This document shows positions 11,107 to 18,742 of a DNA stretch of 33,365 nucleotides, one piece after another (the stretch's first letter is position 1; each line of letters opens with the position of its first letter). The stretch covers positions 1 through 33,365 of IMG/VR virus record IMGVR_UViG_3300018083_000086; one strand, given 5' to 3'. A program made the position numbers and the translations under genes. A model generated the notes under the pieces. That model was given only the letters and a program-made list of their open reading frames with translations. It ran no database searches and had not been told where the DNA came from. This DNA comes from a virus.

Positions 11107-12654
11107 CTACGACATCGGCACGCTATTCACTGTCACCACGACATTGCCTTCCGCCTGAATGTCGACAACAACCGTCGCCGGTTTCTGGGGCGGCGGCTCT
11201 GGTTCTGGCGGTTCAACGATGGGCAGATCGCGCACCATCATCTCCACCGTTTTCAGAAAATCATCAGCCTCCTCCGTCAACTCGACCTCGCGCCGGTTGA
11301 TCGGACCCCAGTGCTGCCGCCTTGTCCGCAACCCGATCGCCGCGACCATGACCGCAAAGGCCGGGCTGTACTTGGCGAGGAACTGATACGCCGCACCTTG
11401 GCCGGTGCCAGCATTCTGTAGTTCATCGGCCGACGGTGTGATCCCATCCGAGAAAATATCCACAAACCCCTGCGGATCGGCCCAGTACGCCTCCAACAGC
11501 AGCCCCATATTGGGGCTGGCTGACTTGATGTTCCAACTAGCCTGGAACAACCCCGCCTCGCAGGTTTCCGCCGATGTATTGCTGGCGCTCATGTCGCGCC
11601 CTTCGCAGTAGCGGCCGGAGCTCTCCCGCATCCCCAAGCCAATCAGCAGCGCAAACAAATGCCGCAGCGTCTCTGCGCCCGGCTTCGAGTTGTCCATACC
11701 CATCATGGAAAACTCGACTTCGTACCAAGCCAGCGCATCCAGGTCGGAATCGCCCTCAGCTTGCGCCATCTCCACCGCCGCTGGATCGCCCGCCAACAGC
11801 CACGTCAGCGCCAGCGCAAACGACTGCCCCATCCCTGCCACATAACCGCTTGGCGAACGGCCCCGGTCATTCCAGACGTATTCCTGAAGCGGATGCGTTA
11901 TCGCCAACTCATCAATTTCTTTCTTTAATTCGTCGTCCAGCCCGTCACTGCCGGTGTCCATGCGCAGCACCAGGGCGTCGATCTTCTCCCAGGTAGCCGG
12001 ACCCACCACGCCATCCGACTTCAACCCGGTCGCGGTCTGAAATCCCTTCACGCCACTGGTCGTCACCGGACCAAACTCGCCATCGGCGGGAATGCCCAGC
12101 GCCGCTTGTAGGTATTCGACATCGGGACCCTCGTCACCCTCTCGGATGGTGCGGCGCGGCGCTGGTGGTGGTGGTCCGGCCGCCTTCGGCCACATCAATG
12201 CAATGACCGACGAGATCTTGTAGGAAGACTGATTGACGGCATCGCTTTGATTTCCCCCGCGACACACATAAGAACTACCTTCGGTGCGCTCGTAAAATGA
12301 AATGTGCCCGCCCCCGTCACGAGTCATGACCACTGCACAGCCGGGGCGCGGAGCACCCAACTGGTAGCCCCACTCAAGATTATTGAATGATTTTGCCCAC
12401 AGCCAACGATCCGTATCGGTAGGCCCCCAAACCGGACGAATGCCGGCCATGGTGAAGCAATACGCAGCAGTAAGACCACACCACGCGGTACTATCTTGGG
12501 TGTAGATAGAGCAATAGGAGGCCATGTCGGGATAAGCCTTCGCTATGGCCTCGGCCATCCCAAGAATTTTAGGGTTGTTTTCGGCCCCTGGAGCCTCAGT
12601 TAGTCCAGTCAATGACCTCATTGTTAGAAGCCAAGGAGGTGCGGGCTCGTTCAT
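11107..12654 (-). CDS. Multidomain endolysin: Cys/His amidase, PG-binding, lysozyme-like
   Basis: 515 residues in three parts. Residues 20-155 form a Cys/His peptidase-like domain of the CHAP/TIGR02594 kind, with TAWCG (Cys59) and GGGHISFY (His117). Residues 171-226 are a PG_binding_1 repeat (REGDEGPDVEYLQAALGI, DGEFGPVT, VKGFQTATGL, DGVVGPATW). Residues 250-450 are lysozyme/transglycosylase-like, with a probable catalytic Glu344 in MRESSGRYCEGRD and GLFQASWN after it. The C-terminus is a Pro linker and a small beta tail. It would cut peptidoglycan in two chemistries. No signal peptide is present, so holin-dependent export is expected. Its start overlaps the homing-nuclease stop (ATGA). Confidence 0.8.
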   Translation of the reverse strand: MNEPAPPWLLTMRSLTGLTEAPGAENNPKILGMAEAIAKAYPDMASYCSIYTQDSTAWCGLTAAYCFTMAGIRPVWGPTDTDRWLWAKSFNNLEWGYQLGAPRPGCAVVMTRDGGGHISFYERTEGSSYVCRGGNQSDAVNQSSYKISSVIALMWPKAAGPPPPAPRRTIREGDEGPDVEYLQAALGIPADGEFGPVTTSGVKGFQTATGLKSDGVVGPATWEKIDALVLRMDTGSDGLDDELKKEIDELAITHPLQEYVWNDRGRSPSGYVAGMGQSFALALTWLLAGDPAAVEMAQAEGDSDLDALAWYEVEFSMMGMDNSKPGAETLRHLFALLIGLGMRESSGRYCEGRDMSASNTSAETCEAGLFQASWNIKSASPNMGLLLEAYWADPQGFVDIFSDGITPSADELQNAGTGQGAAYQFLAKYSPAFAVMVAAIGLRTRRQHWGPINRREVELTEEADDFLKTVEMMVRDLPIVEPPEPEPPPQKPATVVVDIQAEGNVVVTVNSVPMS

Positions 12655-13205
12655 TTTGAGTGCTCTCGATAAAATTCGCCGTGAAGTTCTCGCGCCGCCT
12701 TCTCGTAGGCCAAAGAAGCTCCTTCGGCCGTATCAAAACGACCGAGATACCGTTGAACGCGGTGAATTTTGATTTGAGCTACCCACTTTCCGCGGGACCA
12801 ATTGACGCCACGATGACCGGACGTATTTCTCTTTCCGAGCCCCTTGTTCCACTTCTGCTGAGAGCCGTTGGCCACCCGAAGGTTGTCAAACCTGTTATTG
12901 CTGGGGTCTCCGTCAATGTGATCAATGGTGTTAGGCGGATCTTCCGCTGTTATGATTTTCCAAATCAAACGATGCGCACGATAGGTAATATAATCTAGAG
13001 CAACAGCAAAATATCCTTTCTTGTCTCTAGAGCTGGACGTCGTATTAGCAAACCGCGCATTCCAAGACGCCCACACTCTCGCATCAACAAAATGCTCTTT
13101 GGGACGGAACTTCCACCTCATCTCGCCGGTCCCTGGATCGTAAGTGAAGCATTCCCGCAGATATTCGACAGGCGGCAGAATCTTGGTAGGCTTACGTTTA
13201 GACAT
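12651..13205 (-). CDS. AP2-HNH homing endonuclease
   Basis: 184 residues from ATG 13205, chosen because AGGAG lies 8 bases upstream; the frame stays open to 13325 but without support. An N-terminal recognition region (PVEYLRECFTYDPGTGEMRW) leads to the HNH_3 core (AHRLIWKI, then TIDHIDGDPSNNRFDNLR). A C-terminal AP2 DNA-binding domain follows (SGHRGVNWSRGKWVAQI, RYLGRFDTAEGASLAYEKAA, LHGEF). Such proteins are selfish site-specific nucleases. This one is inserted between the holin candidate and the endolysin, overlapping the latter's start by ATGA. Codon use is visibly more AT-rich than the neighbours', a sign of later arrival. Confidence 0.92.
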   Translation of the reverse strand: MSKRKPTKILPPVEYLRECFTYDPGTGEMRWKFRPKEHFVDARVWASWNARFANTTSSSRDKKGYFAVALDYITYRAHRLIWKIITAEDPPNTIDHIDGDPSNNRFDNLRVANGSQQKWNKGLGKRNTSGHRGVNWSRGKWVAQIKIHRVQRYLGRFDTAEGASLAYEKAARELHGEFYREHSK

Positions 13206-13281
13206 CGAAGCATCTCCTGTGCTTTGGTGTTTAGAGGCGTCGCCCTGTGAAGAGGGCGGCGTCTCGCCTATTGTATCATCA

Positions 13282-13482
13282 TTATCGCAGGCTCGGCACA
13301 TGCAGGCCGCCCCCGCCCGTGGCACTCAACAAAATGCTTATCAGGGCGATAACACAGACAACGACAAACACGATCATGACGATCTTACCAAGCGGCTCCG
13401 GCAGCGGCACCTGCTGCAAAATCCACCAGATCAAAATCGCAAGGATGATGAAGACCGTGATATAGACGAGCAACTGGATCAT
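13282..13482 (-). CDS. Holin candidate, two-TM membrane protein
   Basis: 66 residues with a strong SD (AGGAGG) 5 bases before the ATG. Two hydrophobic helices, residues 2-22 (IQLLVYITVFIILAILIWWI) and 34-56 (IVMIVFVVVCVIALISILLS), are separated by a short polar turn with PLPEPLGK. The arrangement resembles the small Thivi_2564-type membrane proteins often found in phage lysis regions. The position between a coiled-coil membrane protein and the endolysin suits a class II holin. No experimental family is certain. Confidence 0.65.
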   Translation of the reverse strand: MIQLLVYITVFIILAILIWWILQQVPLPEPLGKIVMIVFVVVCVIALISILLSATGGGGLHVPSLR

Positions 13483-13491
13483 GGCGACCTC

Positions 13492-13776
13492 CTATGGATT
13501 GATGTTCAGCCTCTTGGTCATGACATCCACAATACGATCGATGCGTTGCTCGTTGCCGTGGGCAGTGGTTTCCAGCTTCGTCAGTCGCTCGTCGATTGTG
13601 GTAAGACGCCCAGCCGTGTAAGCGGCCCCGCGCGTCTCCATGATCGACACCCTTGTCTCAAGCCTCACCATGTACGTGATCACACTGACGCCCACGGTGC
13701 CGAACGCTATCGCCTGCGCCACCAGGAAATAGACGAGGGTGGAGTTGTCGCGCAGCCATGATTTGAGCTCGGTCAT
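13492..13776 (-). CDS. Membrane-anchored coiled-coil protein of the lysis cluster
   Basis: 94 residues. One TM helix (residues 13-37, LVYFLVAQAIAFGTVGVSVITYMV) is followed by a long coiled coil (RLETRVSIMETRG, then LTTIDERLTKLETTAHGNEQ, RIDRIVDVMTKRL). This is the XhlA/hemolysin-like layout of proteins that assist holins, or of an i-spanin. It is coupled to the tail-fibre gene upstream (ATGA) and directly precedes the holin candidate. No o-spanin partner was recognised. Confidence 0.65.
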   Translation of the reverse strand: MTELKSWLRDNSTLVYFLVAQAIAFGTVGVSVITYMVRLETRVSIMETRGAAYTAGRLTTIDERLTKLETTAHGNEQRIDRIVDVMTKRLNINP

Positions 13777-15236
13777 TTCTTCTTGCGCTTAGGCGCGGCC
13801 TTCGCGGCTGCCATCTTTGGCGCCGCCATCTTCGTTCCCTCTAATTCCTCGACGCGCGCCGCCAATTCCTTGCACGCGTTTATAAGGGCGAACACTAGCG
13901 GCGTGGTGTCGAGCTCACGCAAATCATCCACCGCCACACCATCAATATAGCCAGCGCGCAGGCTGACCATTTCGGGCATCGGCTTCTCGGCGTCCTGGGC
14001 AATCAGTCCGACAAATTCTGTCTCGCTGGCAGCAACGCCATAATGCCGGGAGTCCGCATAAGGGACGGCCGACTTGCCATCCGGCGGTGCCGGCGTGTCA
14101 TTGCCTTTGTAAGTGTAAATCTTCGGGGACAGCCGCAGTATTTCATCGAGCCCGCTCTTGTAATCCCCAATGATATTCTTGATGCGCGCATCGGACGGTG
14201 CCGTCCAAGAACCGCCGCCCGGCTTGTAGGCATTCGCGCCAAAGATGGCAAAGTTTCCAGTGTTGTCAAAGTTGCCGATAGTGCCGGTCGTGCCGTTTTG
14301 GAACCAGACGCCGCCGTTTCCACCAGCGTGAACGAATAACTCGCTATTATCGGTCGAGATACCAAATGTGCTCCCGGTGTTTAGCCAGAGAGCCCCTGCT
14401 ACCTTCAACGCACCGGTCATGGTGTCGCCGGCCTTGGCCACGCGCGACGTGTCGGTCGGATGGACATGATCCTCGCGCGTATACGCCGTCGCAACGCCAG
14501 GGGTCGCAACGCCGTCCACGATTGGATTGATGATGCTTGGCGTCCCGCCACCGCCGGACGAGTTGATTGTCAGCGTGTTGGCCACATCGTTGTAACTCAG
14601 CGTGACGTTGGTGCCGGCCACCAACAGTGAGCCGACGCGATCATCGACCGCCTCTGCGAAGTCGGTGATGGCTGACGCGGTGTGAGTGTGTGAGACTGCA
14701 GCACGCGATGTGTCGCTGGGGTGAATGTGGTCCGATCGCGCCCAGGTCGTTCCCACCCCGACAGCCGCCGCACCGTCCATTACCGGCGTGGTAGAGGAAG
14801 CCGGCAGCACCGTTGTCACGTCGCCGCTGGTCAGCGTGACCGCGCCGGTCCTGGTGTTGAACGAAGCCACGCCGGCCGTCACGGTGTCGATCGGCGTCCA
14901 CGCTGGAACACCGGCAACGCTTTGCCTGCCATACTGCACGCCGTCGATAGGAACATCCAGAAATCCACCGCCGCCACCGAGTAGCACGGTCGGCACCAGC
15001 GTGTAGATGTGCGATATGGCATCGTAGTTGAGAACATAGTTGGTCGAACTGGTGGGGGTAGACGAAACGGTTGCAAAGTCGCTCCAGTCCGTTTCAAACG
15101 TCCAAACACCGTTTTCCTTGGTGACCTCGATGCCGGTCGTGGCCGCGACCGTGCCGGGAAACTTGACGAGCGCCCGCAGTTTTGGCGTTGGAGCAGCCTT
15201 GGGCCGTTCGCTGAAAACCGGGATTGAGGGACTCAT
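13773..15236 (-). CDS. Tail fibre with C-terminal S74 intramolecular chaperone
   Basis: 487 residues. Residues 20-110 are a virion-docking module shared with the next gene upstream (TGIEVTK, ETDWSDF, LVPTVLLGG, GVQYGRQS). The middle has two related repeats around residues 154-180 and 241-266 (WARSDHIHPSDTSRA and YTREDHVHPTDTSRV), typical of trimeric fibre shafts. From about residue 345 comes a Peptidase_S74 chaperone: SDARIKNIIGDY with the Ser-Asp dyad, then YGVAASETEFVGLIAQDAE. It should trimerise the fibre and cleave itself off. A Lys/Ala-rich tail (MAAPKMAAAKAAPKRKKK) is odd for this family. It is the last fibre gene before lysis. Confidence 0.88.
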   Translation of the reverse strand: MSPSIPVFSERPKAAPTPKLRALVKFPGTVAATTGIEVTKENGVWTFETDWSDFATVSSTPTSSTNYVLNYDAISHIYTLVPTVLLGGGGGFLDVPIDGVQYGRQSVAGVPAWTPIDTVTAGVASFNTRTGAVTLTSGDVTTVLPASSTTPVMDGAAAVGVGTTWARSDHIHPSDTSRAAVSHTHTASAITDFAEAVDDRVGSLLVAGTNVTLSYNDVANTLTINSSGGGGTPSIINPIVDGVATPGVATAYTREDHVHPTDTSRVAKAGDTMTGALKVAGALWLNTGSTFGISTDNSELFVHAGGNGGVWFQNGTTGTIGNFDNTGNFAIFGANAYKPGGGSWTAPSDARIKNIIGDYKSGLDEILRLSPKIYTYKGNDTPAPPDGKSAVPYADSRHYGVAASETEFVGLIAQDAEKPMPEMVSLRAGYIDGVAVDDLRELDTTPLVFALINACKELAARVEELEGTKMAAPKMAAAKAAPKRKKK

Positions 15237-15257
15237 TGCACGGCCACTTTCTCCCTG

Positions 15258-17075
15258 TCAGGCAAGGATGGTGTCGGTATCCGTCACCGCCGTGGAAGTC
15301 CCGGCAATGGAGTTGACGCCGGAATTCCTGTTGATGCCCATATTGCGCAGCAGCCACACCTTCGATGCGCCGGTATTGGCCACCCGGATAAGACCCGCGC
15401 TGCCGTCTCCGTTGATAAAACGAAAGACATTGTCGCGGATGACGATGTCGCGCACGGTGACGGCGCCCGGATCGAGAATGAGGCCCCAGCTTCCGAGGTT
15501 GGTGAGAGTATTGTTGTCGATCTCAACATCATAGATGGGATCGGTGGACAACAGCGAGGTCATGGAAATGCCGATGGTGGTCAGCGAAATTCGGTTATTG
15601 CGAACCGCTATATTGGTAGATCGCCCGTCGATTTGAATGCCGCGGCCGTGCCCGGTGGGGGTGCCCTCGACGATGTTGTTGCCTTCAACGATTACGCTCT
15701 GCGCTGCCAAGACCAAAATTCCGGCCGTGGCCCCGTCGGCCGGGAAGGGGGCCGCAAAGGTTGGGTCGCCACTGTAGTGAAGACCGTACAACAGTATGGT
15801 GTTATTGGCGATCGTGATGAAATTGCAGGTATCGGAAGCGCCGTCTGGCGTGCAAGAAATTCCGGCTTGCGGGCAGCGTAGAATGTTGTTCCCGGTTATG
15901 ATGATGGCGTCGGACTGAAGAACGCGGATCGGCGTGGCCGAAGAGAGCGTATCGCGGATCGAATTGTTGGAGATGATGCCGCGATTTGCTTTCACCAGGG
16001 TTGGAAATGTAATTGGATCGTCGGTCACGAAATGAGCCTCGGTCACCGCGCAACACACGTCATCCGAAATGCGCAGGCAATCGTTGCCATGAATGATGAA
16101 CTCCGACGCTCCATTGCTCATCTGAAAACCACCACCGCTCAAATCGGTGATGCGGTTGTATAGGATGCGGATGTTCTTGCAGTTGAACAACCAAACGGCG
16201 TTGAGCAGATCGTGGATATCGCAATTTTGAATGAGGATATTGTCGCAGGCACCATAGATGGCAAAGTTTGCCTGGGCGCGGGGAAGCGCATCCCCTTTGA
16301 TCTCGATGTCCTGAAACGTCAGATTGTTGGCCGCAACATGGAATACCGGCGTCGATCCGGCTCCCGATAGCCCATCGCCGCGCAGCCAGACGCCGCCACC
16401 ATTATTCGACGTGAAGGTAATATCGGGCTGATCGATGATCAGGGTGTCGGTGCGCTGATACATCTTGTCGAGGATGACTTTGCCACCGCCGCGCACGCCG
16501 AGATAGGCCACACAGGCCCTGAACGCCGCATCATTGGCGGTAGTTGCGGTTGGGCTGCCGCCCATCGTCTCTGGCGTTATGACGTTGCCCTGCAGTTCCC
16601 ACCACTGCCCGTCTGCCGACTGAAAGTGCCAGGCCTGGACCGGAGAGGGCGTCGAGATGCGGGCATATGTTGCCGCGCCACCATCGCCCACCGAAGCATA
16701 GCCGCGCAGTTGGATTGTTGCCCCGCCGCCCAGTATGGTGGTGGCAATTGCCGTCGCACGGGTGTCAAAAGCAACCGGCGACCACACCCCGCTCTGCCGA
16801 CCATATTGCACGCCACCAGTTGGCGCGTCGGCGATGCCGGAGGCCGCACCGCCGAGCAGATGCGATGGAACCAGAACGTAAACGCCGGTCGCCGAGTCGA
16901 AGGTGAGGATAAAACTCGTCGGGCTGGTGGGAATGGCAGAGATCGAACTGAGATCGCTCCAGTCAGTATCAATTGTGACGGTGCCATGCGCCTTGGTCAC
17001 TTCAATGCCAACGCCGCCGACGATGTTGCCGGGGAAGCCGACGACCTGCCGCAGCCTGATGACCGGCATGCTCAT
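15258..17075 (-). CDS. Tailspike, right-handed beta-helix, probable polysaccharide depolymerase
   Basis: 605 residues. The first 95 residues repeat the docking module of the S74 fibre (GIEVTKAHG, DTDWSDL, LVPSHLLGG, GVQYGRQS). After a linker (about 105-200) a parallel beta-helix fills residues 205-560, shown by stacked N/D-x-I/V rungs such as NLTFQDIEIKG, NILIQNCDIHDL and NIAVRNNRISL, as in pectate-lyase-fold spikes. The start overlaps the previous stop by ATGA. It likely binds and perhaps degrades host surface polysaccharide. Catalytic residues cannot be assigned by eye. Confidence 0.85.
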   Translation of the reverse strand: MSMPVIRLRQVVGFPGNIVGGVGIEVTKAHGTVTIDTDWSDLSSISAIPTSPTSFILTFDSATGVYVLVPSHLLGGAASGIADAPTGGVQYGRQSGVWSPVAFDTRATAIATTILGGGATIQLRGYASVGDGGAATYARISTPSPVQAWHFQSADGQWWELQGNVITPETMGGSPTATTANDAAFRACVAYLGVRGGGKVILDKMYQRTDTLIIDQPDITFTSNNGGGVWLRGDGLSGAGSTPVFHVAANNLTFQDIEIKGDALPRAQANFAIYGACDNILIQNCDIHDLLNAVWLFNCKNIRILYNRITDLSGGGFQMSNGASEFIIHGNDCLRISDDVCCAVTEAHFVTDDPITFPTLVKANRGIISNNSIRDTLSSATPIRVLQSDAIIITGNNILRCPQAGISCTPDGASDTCNFITIANNTILLYGLHYSGDPTFAAPFPADGATAGILVLAAQSVIVEGNNIVEGTPTGHGRGIQIDGRSTNIAVRNNRISLTTIGISMTSLLSTDPIYDVEIDNNTLTNLGSWGLILDPGAVTVRDIVIRDNVFRFINGDGSAGLIRVANTGASKVWLLRNMGINRNSGVNSIAGTSTAVTDTDTILA

Positions 17076-17416
17076 CGCGCCACCACTCCCGCCGCGATCG
17101 GTAGCGTGCCGATCAGGGCCTGGCCGGTCTCGTCGTCATCGCCGATGGTGATGCCGAGGTCGTAGGTGCCGGGGCAGAGGTTGGTCATCTCGCTGCGGGC
17201 AAAAGTCACGATAAAGGTTCCGAGGTCGACCACCGTGATCTTGCCGTTGTCGATGGTCGCCGAGAGAACGGCGCGACAATCGGTCGGATGCTTGACCTCG
17301 AAGATGATGGTCTTGTCGGTCAGGTCGAGCAGTTCGTCGGTATCGTCGTCGACGATCTGAAACTCGCGCTGGAAGGTTGCGCGGTTGGATTGTGCCTCAA
17401 GGCGTCCAAAGTCCAT
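17072..17416 (-). CDS. Small beta-rich tail protein, adaptor or baseplate-like
   Basis: 114 residues composed of alternating beta strands: FQREFQIVDDDTDELLDLTDKTIIFEVK, then GKITVVDLGTFIVTFAR and GTYDLGITIGDD. This is the pattern of small phage proteins near fibre genes (BppU-like N-terminal domains). It lies two bases after the collar-type fibre and overlaps the tailspike start by ATGA, so it may form the socket for the two spikes that share a docking module. That role is inference. No enzyme motif. Confidence 0.6.
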   Translation of the reverse strand: MDFGRLEAQSNRATFQREFQIVDDDTDELLDLTDKTIIFEVKHPTDCRAVLSATIDNGKITVVDLGTFIVTFARSEMTNLCPGTYDLGITIGDDDETGQALIGTLPIAAGVVAR

Positions 17417-17418
17417 GG

Positions 17419-18417
17419 CTACAGCTTCACGTAAAACGTGCCCATCATGGTGCGCGGCGTGTTGTTGTGCCCGGCGCCAGAGCCGACAGTGGCGGTCGAG
17501 AATGTGTGGGTGTGGGATTGGCTCTCGTCGTCGGTGGCGCCACTGCCGCCGGCATTGACGGCGTTCACAACGAAGACGCCGCCGGCGGTTGCCGCAATGG
17601 TTCCGCCACCAACCTGATCTAAGAGCGAGCCGCCGCCGTGCGTATGACCGCGGTTGTTGTCGCCCGTCACGCCGGCTCCGGTATGATCGTGCGCCGCCAG
17701 TTCGGCGATCGTGAGCGGGTGGGTTATTTCGCCAATGATGCCGGCCGGGGTGGTAGAAACGTAGCGTTCGGTCGGCACGGCACCATAGCCGCCGCGGTAA
17801 CTATTGCCCATCTCGGACATGCCGCCGATCATGATCTCGCGGAAGTCGAGCGTGGCAATGGTCTTGCCGTTGGTCCAGTCGTTCTCGGCATTGCCAGTGC
17901 GACCGCCAGATACCGGGCAGGTTGTCTGGTCATAGGTGCCGTATAGGTACAGGAACAGGAAGTGGCAGTCAGCATTGGCGCGGGTCGCACCGCTGCCGGA
18001 ATTGCCAACAGTGAGGCCGTTGCTTTTGACCCAGCCGGAGCGGTCAACGCCCGTTGGCAACCACAATATGTCGCCGGTCTGGAAGATTTTGGTGGGGTCA
18101 ACCGAGGTGCCGCCGCCGCCGCCCCCACCGTCAGACGGCCCGACCACAAGAACAAAGTCCTCGTCGAACTGCACCACCCCGCCGCTGTCGGTCAGCCGGA
18201 CGTGGATCGAGCCGTCGGCGAAATACAGTTGCGGGATGCGGCCGTCAGAGGCCAGGATGATGGGGTTGGGGTGGACGAGGGTGAGCCCGGTGTCCATGTA
18301 GGCGTTCTGCGGCGCGTCAGTCCCGGCGGCGTAGAAATAGAGCCGACCGCCCGACAGCAGGGTGCCGTTGAGCTTGTCGAACTGCTGCGACAGCGAGAGA
18401 TTGATCGAGCCAGCCAT
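17419..18417 (-). CDS. Tail fibre, collar/MDP-like with HxH motifs
   Basis: 332 residues. The N-terminal 90 residues (NGTLLSGGRLYFYAAGT, NPIILASDGRIPQLYFADGS, IHVRLTDSGG) are a widespread phage tail-protein module. A Gly7 linker is at residues 97-103. The C-terminal half is a collar/microcystin-dependent-protein-like domain (GDILWLP, SGWVKSNG, ATLDFREIMIGG) with three HxH sites, HDH at 243, HTH at 258 and SHTHTF near 302. Such sites bind metal in the tips of T4-type fibres. The family ending TPRTMMGTFYVKL is clear. It probably forms a short trimeric receptor-binding fibre. Confidence 0.8.
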   Translation of the reverse strand: MAGSINLSLSQQFDKLNGTLLSGGRLYFYAAGTDAPQNAYMDTGLTLVHPNPIILASDGRIPQLYFADGSIHVRLTDSGGVVQFDEDFVLVVGPSDGGGGGGGTSVDPTKIFQTGDILWLPTGVDRSGWVKSNGLTVGNSGSGATRANADCHFLFLYLYGTYDQTTCPVSGGRTGNAENDWTNGKTIATLDFREIMIGGMSEMGNSYRGGYGAVPTERYVSTTPAGIIGEITHPLTIAELAAHDHTGAGVTGDNNRGHTHGGGSLLDQVGGGTIAATAGGVFVVNAVNAGGSGATDDESQSHTHTFSTATVGSGAGHNNTPRTMMGTFYVKL

Positions 18418-18444
18418 GGGCGCGAGAGTGGCCGAGGGGTCGGT

Positions 18445-18459
18445 TTGAGCAACGCACCA
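18445..18459. repeat. Intergenic repeat copy A
   Basis: TTGAGCAACGCACCA is identical to 27758-27772, and the flanks are also similar (GAGGGG before, GGG and GGC after). On the minus strand it lies about 30 bases upstream of the fibre gene's ATG; on the plus strand it lies 10 bases before ATG 18470. Confidence 0.6.
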
Positions 18460-18469
18460 AGGGGGCCAG

Positions 18470-18742
18470 ATGATCTACGTCGCCCAACTCCTCATCATCT
18501 TCGCGGTGGTCGCGGCCAACATCCACTGGGAGGCCACGCCCAACGGCCTAATCCCGGCTGCGGCCGGGGTGGGGTTGGCCTATGCCCTAACCGTTTGGCT
18601 GCCGACGCTCTTTCGTCGCCGAAGCATCCCCCTGCAGGATCAGCCTGGCAGCGATGGCACCGGCCTCATTGGAATTACGCGGCAACCCAGCCAGGCGCTG
18701 GAGCAGGGCCCCCGACGCTGGATCGGTAATAATCCGCGCTAG
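18470..18742 (+). CDS. Plus-strand two-TM membrane ORF in a minus-strand operon
   Basis: 90 codons, ATG with AGGGGG 6 bases upstream. Residues 1-17 (IYVAQLLIIFAVVAANI) and 26-48 (GLIPAAAGVGLAYALTVWLP) form two hydrophobic helices followed by FRRRS, so the first half is a plausible holin-like membrane protein. The second half overlaps antisense the last 156 bases of the ejection-protein gene at 18587 and looks like a shadow. The 5' part occupies an otherwise gene-free junction, which favours a real gene. Function unknown. Confidence 0.45.
   Translation: MIYVAQLLIIFAVVAANIHWEATPNGLIPAAAGVGLAYALTVWLPTLFRRRSIPLQDQPGSDGTGLIGITRQPSQALEQGPRRWIGNNPR

Noticed and set aside
13206-13325. N-terminal extension of the AP2-HNH protein
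   Set aside because: It overlaps the holin candidate's 3' end, lacks an SD, and the ATG at 13205 has AGGAG at the right distance.
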